Source: G963708325 sp963708325
Lineage (GTDB): Bacteria > Actinomycetota > Thermoleophilia > Solirubrobacterales > 70-9
Length of the DNA: 64,000 nt
Direction of reading: 5' to 3'
NCBI GenBank assembly: GCA_963708325.1
Contig: OY970203.1
Span: forward strand, 1,426,001-1,490,000
Shown: piece by piece, positions 23,674-31,672 of the stretch
Layout of the letters: each line of letters starts with the position of its first letter
Numbering within the stretch: position 1 is the stretch's first letter
Notes under the pieces: model-generated
The model's input: only the letters and a program-made list of their open reading frames with translations
Told to the model about the DNA's origin: nothing
Databases searched by the model: none
Made by a program: the position numbers and the translations under genes

Positions 23674-24227
23674 CGCTCCAGCAGGTCCTCGGCCGGCACC
23701 TCGCGCACCCGCCGCGCCGGCACCCCGAGCATCACCGCCCGCGCCGGCACGTCCTCGGCCACGACGGCGCCGGCGCCGATGAAGGCCTCCTCGCCGATTT
23801 CGACGCCGGGGCAGAGGACGACGCCGGCGCCGACCCTGCAGGCGCGGCGCAGGGTCGCCCCGACCAGGCTCATCCCGGCGGGATGCCGGGCCATCGTGTC
23901 GTCGTTTGCGATCACCACGCCGGGGCCGATGAAGACGTCGTCCTCGGCCACCGTCCCCTTCGCCAGGTAGCAGTTGCTCTGCACGCTGACCCGCTCGCCG
24001 AGCGTCACCTCGGGGTCGACCGCGGAGCCGCGGCCGATCACCGAGCCGGCGCCGATCACGGCGTCGTCGCGGATCTGCGACTGGTCGCCGATCAGGCAGC
24101 CGTCCCCGATCCGCGCGCCGGAGTGGATCACGACGTGCCCGCCGATCCGGACGTCCCCTCCGATCTCCACTCCCTCGCCCAGCAGGAGGCCCGGGGCGCG
24201 GTCGGACCCGCGCAGCACCGCGCTCAC
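23664..24227 (-). CDS. hexapeptide-repeat N-acetyltransferase (WbpD/WlbB-like)
   Basis: 187 residues forming a left-handed beta helix: repeated [IV]-G-x-x-x motifs such as GGDVRIGGHVVIHSGARIGD, followed by VQSNCYLAKGTVAEDDVFIG and GVEIGEEAFIGAGAVV. The pattern with NDDTM and CRVGAGVVLCPGV matches acyltransferases that N-acetylate 3-amino UDP-sugars. GTG 24227 overlaps the oxidoreductase stop by 4 nt (GTGA), so the two are coupled. With the oxidoreductase and dehydrogenase it would belong to a UDP-2,3-diacetamido uronic acid type pathway, but an aminotransferase for position 3 is not in the cluster. Confidence 0.82.
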   Translation of the reverse strand: MSAVLRGSDRAPGLLLGEGVEIGGDVRIGGHVVIHSGARIGDGCLIGDQSQIRDDAVIGAGSVIGRGSAVDPEVTLGERVSVQSNCYLAKGTVAEDDVFIGPGVVIANDDTMARHPAGMSLVGATLRRACRVGAGVVLCPGVEIGEEAFIGAGAVVAEDVPARAVMLGVPARRVREVPAEDLLERWR

Positions 24228-25261
24228 AGCTCCGCACCCGCCGCCGGCGCCGCCTCGCCCAGCCTCTGGTTGGCGCCGGCCGCCGCCAATGACGCCTGCA
24301 GCGCCTCCAGCACCCGCACCACCCGAACCCCGCTGGCGCCGTCCGAGCGCGGCCGGGCGCCGCTGCGCACACACTCGACGAAGTGCTCGCACTCCAGCCG
24401 CAGGGGTTCGGCGTTCGGCACGGACGGGTTCCAGACGTCGCCCGAGCGGGTGATGTACTCGCCGTAGGAGCGGTGATCGGGGTCGAATCCCTTGTCGTAG
24501 ACGGTCAGCTTTCGCTCCAGCTCCATGTCGTCCAGTGTCGCCATCCGCTTCGAGCCGACCACCGTGATCCGCCGCTCCTTGTGCGGGTCGAGCCAGGAGA
24601 GGTGGAGGTGCGCGGCCAGTCCGGAGGCGAAGCGGAGATAGGCGAAGACGACGTCCTCGACCCCCTCGCGCACGTACGCCTCCCCGCGCGCCGAGACCTC
24701 GGTCGGGAGCTCCTCGGCGAGGGCGAGGACGACGGAGACGTCGTGGGCGCCGAGGCTCCAGAGGGCGTTCTCGTCGGCACGGAGCTTTCCCAGGTTGAGG
24801 CGCTGCGAGTAGACGTAGTAGACGTCTCCCAGCTCGCCCGACCGCACCAGCTCGCGCAGCTGCGTCAGACCGGGGTGGTACTCGAGCAGGTGGCCGACCA
24901 TCAGCGTGCGCTCGCGCTCGGCGGCGAGCGCCGCCACGCGCTCGGCCGTCGCCGCATCCTGGGCAAGCGGCTTCTCGACGAAGCAGTGCTTGCCCGCCTC
25001 CAGGGCGCGCTCGGCAAGCGGCGCGTGGCTGGGGACGGGAGTGGCGATCGCGACCGCGTCCAGGCCGGGATCGGCGAAAAGCTCCTCGGGGTCGGCGGCG
25101 AAAGCCGCGTCGGGGAACGTGCGGACCCAGCGCTCGCGCGTGGACGCGTCGGCGTCGCAGCACCAGACCAGCTCGGATCCCTCGATCGCGTCGAAGTTGC
25201 GAGCCAGGTTCGGGCCCCAGTAGCCGAGGCCGACCACGCCTACCCGGATCGGATCAGCCAT
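24224..25261 (-). CDS. Gfo/Idh/MocA-family oxidoreductase (WlbA/WbpB-like)
   Basis: 345 residues. N-terminal Rossmann motif VGVVGLGYWGPNLARNF, then ATPVPSHAPLAERAL and the catalytic-lysine motif HCFVEKPLA; the C-terminal domain has MVGHLLEYHPG. This subfamily oxidises sugar nucleotides, e.g. the 3-OH of UDP-GlcNAcA. ATG 25261 matches the usual N-terminus; an in-frame TTG at 25273 is possible. It sits between the UDP-sugar dehydrogenase and the acetyltransferase. Confidence 0.87.
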   Translation of the reverse strand: MADPIRVGVVGLGYWGPNLARNFDAIEGSELVWCCDADASTRERWVRTFPDAAFAADPEELFADPGLDAVAIATPVPSHAPLAERALEAGKHCFVEKPLAQDAATAERVAALAAERERTLMVGHLLEYHPGLTQLRELVRSGELGDVYYVYSQRLNLGKLRADENALWSLGAHDVSVVLALAEELPTEVSARGEAYVREGVEDVVFAYLRFASGLAAHLHLSWLDPHKERRITVVGSKRMATLDDMELERKLTVYDKGFDPDHRSYGEYITRSGDVWNPSVPNAEPLRLECEHFVECVRSGARPRSDGASGVRVVRVLEALQASLAAAGANQRLGEAAPAAGAEL

Positions 25262-25291
25262 GGATGCCCGCAAGCCTAGTGGTCGCCCTGG

Positions 25292-26545
25292 TTAGAGCCG
25301 GACGAGGTTCGGGGCCTCGATCCCGCGCGTCACCCCGCGGAAGTCGAGCACGAGTGCGGACTCGCGCACGACCCGCTCGTAGTCGATCCCGGGATGGGCG
25401 GTGACGATCGTCACCAGGTCGGCCCGGCCCAGCTCCTCGTCGAGGTCGGCGTGCCGCAGCCCCAGCTGCGGCAGTTCGGCCACGAACGGGTCGTGGTAGG
25501 AGATCTCGGCGCCCAGCTCGGAGCACAGGCGCGCGATCTTCAGGGCCGGCGACTCGCGCACGTCGTCGCTGCTCGCCTTGTAGGCCACGCCCAGCAGCAG
25601 CACGCGCGAGCCGTTCATCGGCTTGCCCGCCGCGTTGAGCGTCCGCTCCATCTTCTGCACGCAGAAGTGCGGCTGGTTCTGGTTGGTCTTGCCCGCCAGC
25701 TCGATGAACTCGGTGTAGAAGTCGTGCTCGCGCGCCTTGAAGGCGAGGTAGAAGGGGTCGATCGGCAGGCAATGCCCGCCCATCCCGGGGCCCGGCTCGA
25801 AGCGCATGAACCCGAACGGCTTGGTGGCCGCGGCGTCGATCACCTCCCAGACGTCGATGTCCATCCGGTCGCAGAGCATCGCCAGCTCGTTGACGAGGGC
25901 GATGTTCACCGAGCGGAAGATGTTCTCGAGCAGCTTCGCCAGCTCGGCCGCCTCCGGGCTGGAGACCACGACGACGTCGTCGCATGCCTCCCGGTAGAGC
26001 TCGGCGGCGCGGTCGCGGCAGCGATCGGTGAGGCCGCCGATGATCTTCGGCGTGGTCCGGATCGTCCAGTCCTCGCGGCCGGGGTCGATCCGCTCCGGCG
26101 AGAAGGCGAGGTTGAAGTCGCGGCCCGCGGCAAGGCCCGACTCCTCCAGGATCGGCCGAAGCCGGTCGCGCGTGGTGCCGGGGTAGGTGGTCGACTCCAG
26201 CACGACCAGCTGCTCGGGCTGCAGCACGGCGGACAGCGACGTCGCCGCGTCGACGAGGTGCGAGAGGTCCGGCTCGCGCGAGTTCGTGAGCGGGGTGGGT
26301 ACGCAGAGGATCACGGCGTGGCAGGAGGCGAGATCGGCGTACCGGGTGGTCGCGTGCAGACGGCCCTCCACCGCGGCGAGCCGCTCCGAGGACACGTCGC
26401 CGACGTGGCTCTCACCGCGGTTGATCCCCTCGACCTTGCGCGAGTCCACGTCGAGGCCGACAACCTCGTGGCCCGTCTCGGCGAAGGCGAGCCCGAGCGG
26501 GAGGCCGACGTAGCCGAGGCCGATCACTCCGATCTTCATCGTCAT
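25292..26545 (-). CDS. UDP-N-acetyl-hexosamine 6-dehydrogenase (WbpA/WecC-like)
   Basis: 417 residues. The N-terminal NAD domain starts KIGVIGLGYVGLPLGLAF, the catalytic Cys lies in GPGMGGHCLPIDPFYL and the C-terminal domain has LLLGVAYKASSDDVRESPA. These enzymes oxidise UDP-GlcNAc or UDP-ManNAc to the uronic acid with NAD+. ATG 26545 overlaps the WecB stop (ATGA), so the epimerase product probably feeds this enzyme and UDP-ManNAcA is a likely intermediate. A second ATG at 26539 is in frame. Confidence 0.9.
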   Translation of the reverse strand: MTMKIGVIGLGYVGLPLGLAFAETGHEVVGLDVDSRKVEGINRGESHVGDVSSERLAAVEGRLHATTRYADLASCHAVILCVPTPLTNSREPDLSHLVDAATSLSAVLQPEQLVVLESTTYPGTTRDRLRPILEESGLAAGRDFNLAFSPERIDPGREDWTIRTTPKIIGGLTDRCRDRAAELYREACDDVVVVSSPEAAELAKLLENIFRSVNIALVNELAMLCDRMDIDVWEVIDAAATKPFGFMRFEPGPGMGGHCLPIDPFYLAFKAREHDFYTEFIELAGKTNQNQPHFCVQKMERTLNAAGKPMNGSRVLLLGVAYKASSDDVRESPALKIARLCSELGAEISYHDPFVAELPQLGLRHADLDEELGRADLVTIVTAHPGIDYERVVRESALVLDFRGVTRGIEAPNLVRL

Positions 26546-27645
26546 CCCGGCGAGTGTAGGGAGGAAAGCCAGCGGATCACGGCCTCGGCGACGCGGGAGC
26601 CGGCGCGCCCGTCCCCGTACAGGGCGCGGTTGGGCCCCGCCGCACCGCGCATCGTGTCGACCTGTTCGAGCGCCGCCATCGCCGCTTCGGCGTCGAGGCC
26701 GACCAGCCGGTTCCAGCCGGTTTCGACGGTCTCCACCCACTCTGTCTCGTCGCGCAGCGTCAGGCAGGGGACGCCGGCAAGGTAGGCCTCCTTCTGCACC
26801 CCTCCCGAGTCGGTGAGCACGGCGCGGGCGTTTCGCAGCAGCCTGGTGAAGTCGAAGTAGCCGAGCGGCTCGACCAGGCGCACGTCGGCGCCGTCCAGGC
26901 CCAGGTCCGGCACCGCCTCCAGGCGGGCGCGCGTGCGCGGGTGCACGCAGAAGACCACCGGGGCCGTCTCCGAGGCGCGCACGAGCAGCGCCGCGAGCTC
27001 GCCCAGCCGCTCCGGCTCGTCGACGTTGGCGGCCCGATGCGCGGTGGCCACCAGGTAGGAGCCGGCGGCGAGGCCGAGTCGCTCGAGCACCTCGGAGCGC
27101 CGTTCCGCGAAGGGGGCGAGGGCGAGGGCGACGTCGGCCATCACGTCGCCGACCAGCTCGACCCCTTCCACGATCCCCTCCGCCCGGAGGTTCTCCACGG
27201 CGGTGGGCGTCGAGCACAGCAGCAGGCTCGACAGCCGGTCGGCGACCACGCGGTTGACCTCCTCCGGCATCGAGCGGTCGAACGAGCGCATCCCGGCCTC
27301 CACGTGGGCGGTCGGGAGGTCGAGCTTCGCCGCCGCCAGCGCCGCCCCGAGAGTCGAGTTGGTGTCTCCGTAGACGAGCACGCCGTCGGGCGCGGCGTCG
27401 ACCAGCAGCGGTTCCAGAGCGACGAGGATCGCGGCCGTCTGCTCGGCGTGGCTGCCCGATCCGATCTCCAACTCGCGGTCGGGCAGTGGCAGGTCAAGCT
27501 CCTCGAAGAAGACGTCGGACAGCTCGGGGTCATAGTGCTGGCCGGTGTGGACGAGCAGCTCGCTGGCGCCCTCGCGCAGGCGGCGCGAGACCGCGGCGGC
27601 CTTGACGAACTGCGGCCGGTTGCCGACCACCGTGACGACTCTCAT
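26542..27645 (-). CDS. wecB: UDP-N-acetylglucosamine 2-epimerase (non-hydrolysing)
   Basis: 367 residues. GNRPQFVKAAAVSRRL, HTGQHYDPELSDVFF, GDTNSTLGAALAA, HVEAGMRSFDRSMPEE and NR, ATAHRAANVD and SGGVQKEAYL are all WecB landmarks. It interconverts UDP-GlcNAc and UDP-ManNAc for envelope polysaccharide. The following dehydrogenase overlaps it by 4 nt, indicating one operon of five genes running to 22927. Confidence 0.93.
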   Translation of the reverse strand: MRVVTVVGNRPQFVKAAAVSRRLREGASELLVHTGQHYDPELSDVFFEELDLPLPDRELEIGSGSHAEQTAAILVALEPLLVDAAPDGVLVYGDTNSTLGAALAAAKLDLPTAHVEAGMRSFDRSMPEEVNRVVADRLSSLLLCSTPTAVENLRAEGIVEGVELVGDVMADVALALAPFAERRSEVLERLGLAAGSYLVATAHRAANVDEPERLGELAALLVRASETAPVVFCVHPRTRARLEAVPDLGLDGADVRLVEPLGYFDFTRLLRNARAVLTDSGGVQKEAYLAGVPCLTLRDETEWVETVETGWNRLVGLDAEAAMAALEQVDTMRGAAGPNRALYGDGRAGSRVAEAVIRWLSSLHSPG

Positions 27646-27680
27646 CGTCGCTAAGACTTACCGATCCCGGGGGGCGGGGG

Positions 27681-27710
27681 GCGCCCGGCGCCTTGCAGGG
27701 ACTCCGTCCC
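27681..27710 (-). terminator. possible terminator hairpins after the FG-GAP gene
   Basis: Two short inverted repeats lie between the stop at 27722 and the wecB start: GGGAC-GGA-GTCCC (27698-27710) and GGCGCC-G-GGCGCC (27681-27693). There is no U tract; the call rests on position. Confidence 0.3.
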
Positions 27711-27721
27711 GCGAGGGAACG

Positions 27722-30700
27722 TCAGTGGCGGGCCCGGGTCACGTGCTCGCAGGCGGTGAGCGTGTCGGCGGCGTCGGCGCGCACGGTGTCGCTGCCGCCG
27801 CCGCAGTTGACGCGCTCGGCGCGGCCGTCGTCAGCGTAGATCGTGTCGCTGCCGGCGCCGCCGCTGTAGCTGTCGGTGCCCGCGTCGCCCATCAGCGTGT
27901 CGCCGCCGGCGCCGCCGGCGACGACGTCGTTGGCGGCCCCGCCGGAGATCAGGTCCGCACCGGAGTCGCCGAGCAGCTCGTCCTTGCCGCCGTTGCCCTC
28001 GATCTCGTCGGCGCCGTAACCGCCGGAGACGCAGTCGGCGCCGCCCTCGGCGGTGACCAGATCGCCGCCGGAGCGTGCGGTGATCTTCTCCCCGAGGCTG
28101 CTGCCCTGGAGCGTGTCGTCACCGGCGGTGCCGTTGATCGTGTTCGCGCAGGCGCCGGGCAGGGAGGCTTTCACGGTCCAGGTGCGGGTTCCCGCGTACG
28201 GCGCCTGCTCGTGGTTGCCGGCCAGGTCCGTCGCCCGAGCCCTGAACGTGTGCGTCCCGACGGCGATGTTCGCGTAGTCCTTGGGGGACAAACAGGACCC
28301 CCACCCGCCGTTGTCCAGATTGCACTCGAAGGTCGCGAGCGGCTCGGACTCGAAGCTCAGCCGCGCATCGGTGTCGGTGGTGCTTGCCCTCGGCGCGCCG
28401 ACGATCGTCGTGGTCGGCGCGACGGTGTCGATGAACCAGGGTCGCGTCGCGGCCGGCGAGGTGACGTTGAGATGCGCGTCGATCCCCCTCACCGACAGCG
28501 TGTAGCGGCCGTCGAGGTTGGCGGGCAGGTCGCTGCCGTCGTAGGCCTGAGTCCCGGTGGTGGCCGTCTGCGAGTCGCAGGAGCCGAAGGGCTGGTCGTG
28601 CTGCGTGCCCGGAGCGTCGAGGCTGCACTGGAGGAAGGCGTTCTCGTTCGAGTGGAACGTGAACGATGCCGTGCGCAGGTTGGTGTAGGTCGGCGGCCCC
28701 GAGTCGAAGCTGATCTGGGGGCCCGTGCTGTCGATCGTCCAGGTTCGCGTCGCGAACGGGCCGAGGTTTCCGAGCGAGTCGATCGCGCGCACCTTGAACG
28801 CGTACTGGCCGTCGTCGGGGAGGTTCTGGGCCGAGTAGGACTTCGGCGAGCCGCAGAGGCTCTCGCCCTGGTCGTGCCCGGTGCCGGGAGCGTCGAGGCT
28901 GCAGAGGAAGAAGGCCGGCTCGGAGGGGTTGGTCGCGAAGGAGAACGAGGCCGACTTCGTCCCCACCGTCCCGCTCGGGCCCGAGTTGATGTCCACGTTC
29001 GGCCCGGTGGTGTCGACGCTCCAGGAGCGTGTGGCGGCGGTGCCATCGACGTTGCCGAAGCGGTCGATCGCCCGCACCGAGAACGTGTAGGGGCCGTCGT
29101 CGACGATGTCGGAGCTGGTGTAGGCCTTCGGCGAGCTGCACGAGGCGAACGGCTGATTGTGGGCGGCGCCCGGAGCGTCCAGGCTGCACTCGAAGCTGAT
29201 CGGCGTCGACGGGTCGATGCCGTGGAAGCCGAAGCTGGCCGACCGCGACGCAACCGGAGTCGGGGGCCCGGAGTCGATCTGCGTGTCCGGCGGCGCCGTC
29301 TCCCAGCCGTAGACGACATAGGCGGCGCCGGAGGCGCTGCGGCTGTTGCGTGTCGCCAGGTTGGCGCCGGAAATCAGGTCGGCCGGGCCGTCGCCGTTGA
29401 AGTCGCCGGCCGCCCCCACCGAGAAGCCGAGCTGATCGCCCGCCTGGGCCCCATCGATCAGGAAGCCCTCACCGCTCGTCGTGATGTTCGCGAGGTTGAC
29501 TCCAGTCGAGGCGGTCTTGCCGAAGACGAGGAAGGCCGAGCCGGAGTCGCTGCGGCTGTTGTTGTCGGTGGTCGGCGCACCCACGAGCACGTCGGGCTTG
29601 CCGTCGGAGTTCAGATCCCCGGCGCCAGCCACCGACTGTCCGGTTCCGGACCCAGCCCCGCCGATCAGGTAGCCGGCCGGGTCGTTTCCCGAGCTGTTGA
29701 GGCTGTTCAGATCACGTGTCGTGCTCGGTGGCGAGCTCTCCCCGAATACCTCGTAAGCCTTGCCGGCTCCGGTCCCGATCACGATGTCGGGCTTGGCGTC
29801 GCCGCTCACATCGCCGGTAGCTGCGACGGAGGTACCCGCCGCCTCGCTGCTGGCCGCTCCGTCGATTCTGTAGTCAGCGTTCGACGAGTTGAGCGTGCCA
29901 AGGTCCACGGCAGTCGTCGTCGTGCCCTTTCCGCAGACGACGAAGACGGAGCCTGAGCCCCCGCGGAGGTTGTTGCCAGCGCCTGGTGCGCCCACGATCA
30001 CGTCGGCCTTGGTGTCGCAGGCGAGGTTGCCGGCGCTACCGGAGCCGGCGAGGCCGTCAACCGACGACCCCGCGCTATCGCCGGACGCCGCTCCTTCGAT
30101 CCTGAATCCCGGGACGCTTACGGTGCCGATCTGGGTCAGGTCGAGGTTCGCGTTGCCGGTCGTCCTGCCGAAGACCACCCAGGCCGCGCCGGCGTTGTTC
30201 TTGAGGATGCTCGGATCGAACGTCGGTGCGCCGAGAATGACGTCAGGCGTGCCGTTGCCGTCGACGTCGCCGGCGCCGGCCACGTCTGCGCCTATCCCTG
30301 CCACGCCGCTGATCGCGAAGCCCTGACCGCCCAAGGTGCCGAGGGCGACCGGGCTCGTCGTGGCTTTGCCGAAGACGACGTAGGCCGCGCCGTTGCCGCC
30401 GCTCGCTCCGACGATCACGTCGTCCTTTCCGTCGTTGTTCATGTCGCCGACTCCGTCCACCGACGCCCCCGCCCGGTCGCCGTTCGCCGCGCCGGTGATC
30501 GCGAAGCCGCCGCTGCCGAGGGAGTTGAGATCGATCGCGGTCGCGGCGTTGGGATTGCTGTCGCCGTGGGGCCGGCCGAAAACCACATATGCAGCACCGG
30601 CCCCGACGTTCGGAGCGCCGACGATCACGTCGTCTATGCCGTCATTGTTGACGTCTCCCGCGGGCGCGACCGAATCGCCCGCGTGGTCGCTCGCCACCTT

Positions 30701-30865
30701 GCCCTGGATCTGGACGTTGGCCTGGTTGAGCAGGTCCACCTGGCCGGACTGCTGCGGCAGCGCGGCCCCGAAAGCGACTCCCGGCAAGCCCAGAACGGCC
30801 AGGGCGGAGCAGGCCGCGAGCGCAGCCCGGACAAGCCCCCACCGCACCGGCATCCTTCCCTGCAT
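27722..30865 (-). CDS. large secreted FG-GAP (integrin-alpha-like) repeat protein with C-terminal RTX repeats
   Basis: 1047 residues. A signal peptide (ALAVLGLPGVAFGA) is followed by about seven FG-GAP repeats, each with GDVNNDGIDDVIVGAP-like calcium loops and YVVFG strands (about residues 40-490). Next come four similar Ig-like units of about 85-100 residues, each with F.CSLDAPG and VRAIDRFGN/ATR.W motifs. The last 150 residues carry RTX nonapeptides such as GGAGGDTLMGDAG, then a Cys-containing end. The product is probably a calcium-dependent cell-surface or secreted adhesin-like protein. Start ATG 30865 is supported by TACCGT 7 nt upstream. Confidence 0.85.
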   Translation of the reverse strand: MQGRMPVRWGLVRAALAACSALAVLGLPGVAFGAALPQQSGQVDLLNQANVQIQGKVASDHAGDSVAPAGDVNNDGIDDVIVGAPNVGAGAAYVVFGRPHGDSNPNAATAIDLNSLGSGGFAITGAANGDRAGASVDGVGDMNNDGKDDVIVGASGGNGAAYVVFGKATTSPVALGTLGGQGFAISGVAGIGADVAGAGDVDGNGTPDVILGAPTFDPSILKNNAGAAWVVFGRTTGNANLDLTQIGTVSVPGFRIEGAASGDSAGSSVDGLAGSGSAGNLACDTKADVIVGAPGAGNNLRGGSGSVFVVCGKGTTTTAVDLGTLNSSNADYRIDGAASSEAAGTSVAATGDVSGDAKPDIVIGTGAGKAYEVFGESSPPSTTRDLNSLNSSGNDPAGYLIGGAGSGTGQSVAGAGDLNSDGKPDVLVGAPTTDNNSRSDSGSAFLVFGKTASTGVNLANITTSGEGFLIDGAQAGDQLGFSVGAAGDFNGDGPADLISGANLATRNSRSASGAAYVVYGWETAPPDTQIDSGPPTPVASRSASFGFHGIDPSTPISFECSLDAPGAAHNQPFASCSSPKAYTSSDIVDDGPYTFSVRAIDRFGNVDGTAATRSWSVDTTGPNVDINSGPSGTVGTKSASFSFATNPSEPAFFLCSLDAPGTGHDQGESLCGSPKSYSAQNLPDDGQYAFKVRAIDSLGNLGPFATRTWTIDSTGPQISFDSGPPTYTNLRTASFTFHSNENAFLQCSLDAPGTQHDQPFGSCDSQTATTGTQAYDGSDLPANLDGRYTLSVRGIDAHLNVTSPAATRPWFIDTVAPTTTIVGAPRASTTDTDARLSFESEPLATFECNLDNGGWGSCLSPKDYANIAVGTHTFRARATDLAGNHEQAPYAGTRTWTVKASLPGACANTINGTAGDDTLQGSSLGEKITARSGGDLVTAEGGADCVSGGYGADEIEGNGGKDELLGDSGADLISGGAANDVVAGGAGGDTLMGDAGTDSYSGGAGSDTIYADDGRAERVNCGGGSDTVRADAADTLTACEHVTRARH

Positions 30866-30872
30866 GCCCTTC

Positions 30873-30878
30873 ACGGTA
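30873..30878 (-). promoter_or_regulatory. -10-like box (TACCGT)
   Basis: TANNNT hexamer 7 nt before the ATG at 30865 of the FG-GAP/RTX gene. Confidence 0.35.
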
Positions 30879-31005
30879 GCCAAGCCCTCAGTATGCGGCA
30901 AGCCGCAACCCGGCCGACCGGCAGGACGCTCATGCAGCTCCTATCGGCGCCGTGCAAAGGCGTCCTTGGGCAAATGCCGCCCCCCGTCGGGTCCGTCGTT
31001 CCGCC

Positions 31006-31011
31006 TAGCCT
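31006..31011 (+). promoter_or_regulatory. -10-like box (TAGCCT), leaderless arrangement
   Basis: TAGCCT ends exactly 6 nt before the ATG at 31018. Confidence 0.4.
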
Positions 31012-31017
31012 GGGGCC

Positions 31018-31524
31018 ATGCGGCCCCGGATCGCGGCCGGCGTGGCCATCGGCGCGGCGCTGGTCTTGGCAACGTTCCTGTTCGGCCCCTGGTACCGCGT
31101 CGACTACGCGATCTCCACGCTGACCGCCGGCAAGCAGGCCCAGGCGACGGCTGGATTCGAGGACGTGAGCGCCTGGAACGCCTTCGCCCTCCGCGACGCG
31201 GCCCTGGCGGCGCTCGCCGCCGTCGCGCTGCTGGCGACCGTCGCCACCCTGGCATCGCGGCCCGGCTGGGCGAACCTCGCCGCCCTCTGCGGCCTGATCG
31301 CCGCCATCCTCGTCGCCACGGCGATCGTCTGGCCGCCTCACCGCATCGAGGTCGCCTCCTTCACCGGCGGCTCGCTGAGCGAGGAGGTTTCGGTGCGCTG
31401 GGCCGCCTTTGCGGCTCTCTCCGCGGCCCTGATCGTCGCCACGGCGGCGGGTGCGGCGGCCTCCGGCCGACCTCCGGTTCGCGGCGATCACCGTCGTCGT
31501 GATGATGATGATGATGGGCCGTGA
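31018..31524 (+). CDS. hypothetical four-helix membrane protein
   Basis: 168 residues with four hydrophobic segments (about 5-24, 58-80, 87-108, 127-150) and a short extracytoplasmic loop with FGPWYRVDY. No family recognised. The C-terminus is HRRRDDDDDGP, encoded by in-frame (CGT)3 and (GAT)5 triplet runs at 31492-31515, and the stop codon lies inside the 3' end of the antisense tRNA-Lys gene. The leaderless-type box upstream supports expression. The tail may be unconstrained. Confidence 0.65.
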   Translation: MRPRIAAGVAIGAALVLATFLFGPWYRVDYAISTLTAGKQAQATAGFEDVSAWNAFALRDAALAALAAVALLATVATLASRPGWANLAALCGLIAAILVATAIVWPPHRIEVASFTGGSLSEEVSVRWAAFAALSAALIVATAAGAAASGRPPVRGDHRRRDDDDDGP

Positions 31525-31587
31525 AGGACTCGAACCTTCAACCTTGAGATTAAGAGTCTCCTGCTCTACCAGTTGAGCTAACGGCCC
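31515..31587 (-). tRNA. tRNA-Lys (anticodon CTT)
   Basis: A 73-nt cloverleaf. Acceptor GGGCCGT pairs with ACGGCCC, discriminator A; the D arm starts TAGCTCAACTGGTAGAGC; the seven-base anticodon loop CTCTTAA gives CTT; the T arm contains GGTTCGAGTCC. CCA is not encoded. Ten nt at the 3' end overlap the convergent membrane-protein gene. Confidence 0.95.
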
Positions 31588-31589
31588 TG

Positions 31590-31616
31590 AAAAAGCGGGC
31601 CCCGTGCGGGTCCCGC
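31590..31616 (-). terminator. terminator-like hairpin with U5 directly ahead of tRNA-Lys
   Basis: On the minus strand GCGGGACCC and GGGGCCCGC pair around GCAC and are followed by TTTTT, ending 2 nt before the tRNA. It could end transcripts from the tatA-tatC-TPR genes upstream. A TAGAAT box at 31624-31629 just upstream could be the tRNA promoter, in which case the hairpin would sit in the tRNA leader. Confidence 0.5.
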
Positions 31617-31623
31617 GGAACGA

Positions 31624-31629
31624 ATTCTA
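31624..31629 (-). promoter_or_regulatory. possible -10 box (TAGAAT) for tRNA-Lys
   Basis: A good -10 hexamer in a locally AT-rich stretch upstream of the hairpin and tRNA-Lys. No convincing -35 element at the right distance. Confidence 0.35.
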
Positions 31630-31672
31630 TTAGGCCGCAAAATGGCAGCGGGGCGGGCACGCGCCGGCGGCG

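Noticed and set aside
22852..23970. Plus-strand 372-codon frame starting in the repeat after purA
   Set aside because: After the two repeat copies it is antisense to the HIHHF membrane protein and acetyltransferase genes.
27545..29956. 803-codon plus-strand frame over the FG-GAP/RTX gene
   Set aside because: Repetitive Arg/Gly/Val-rich antisense of the repeat protein; no start context or domain.
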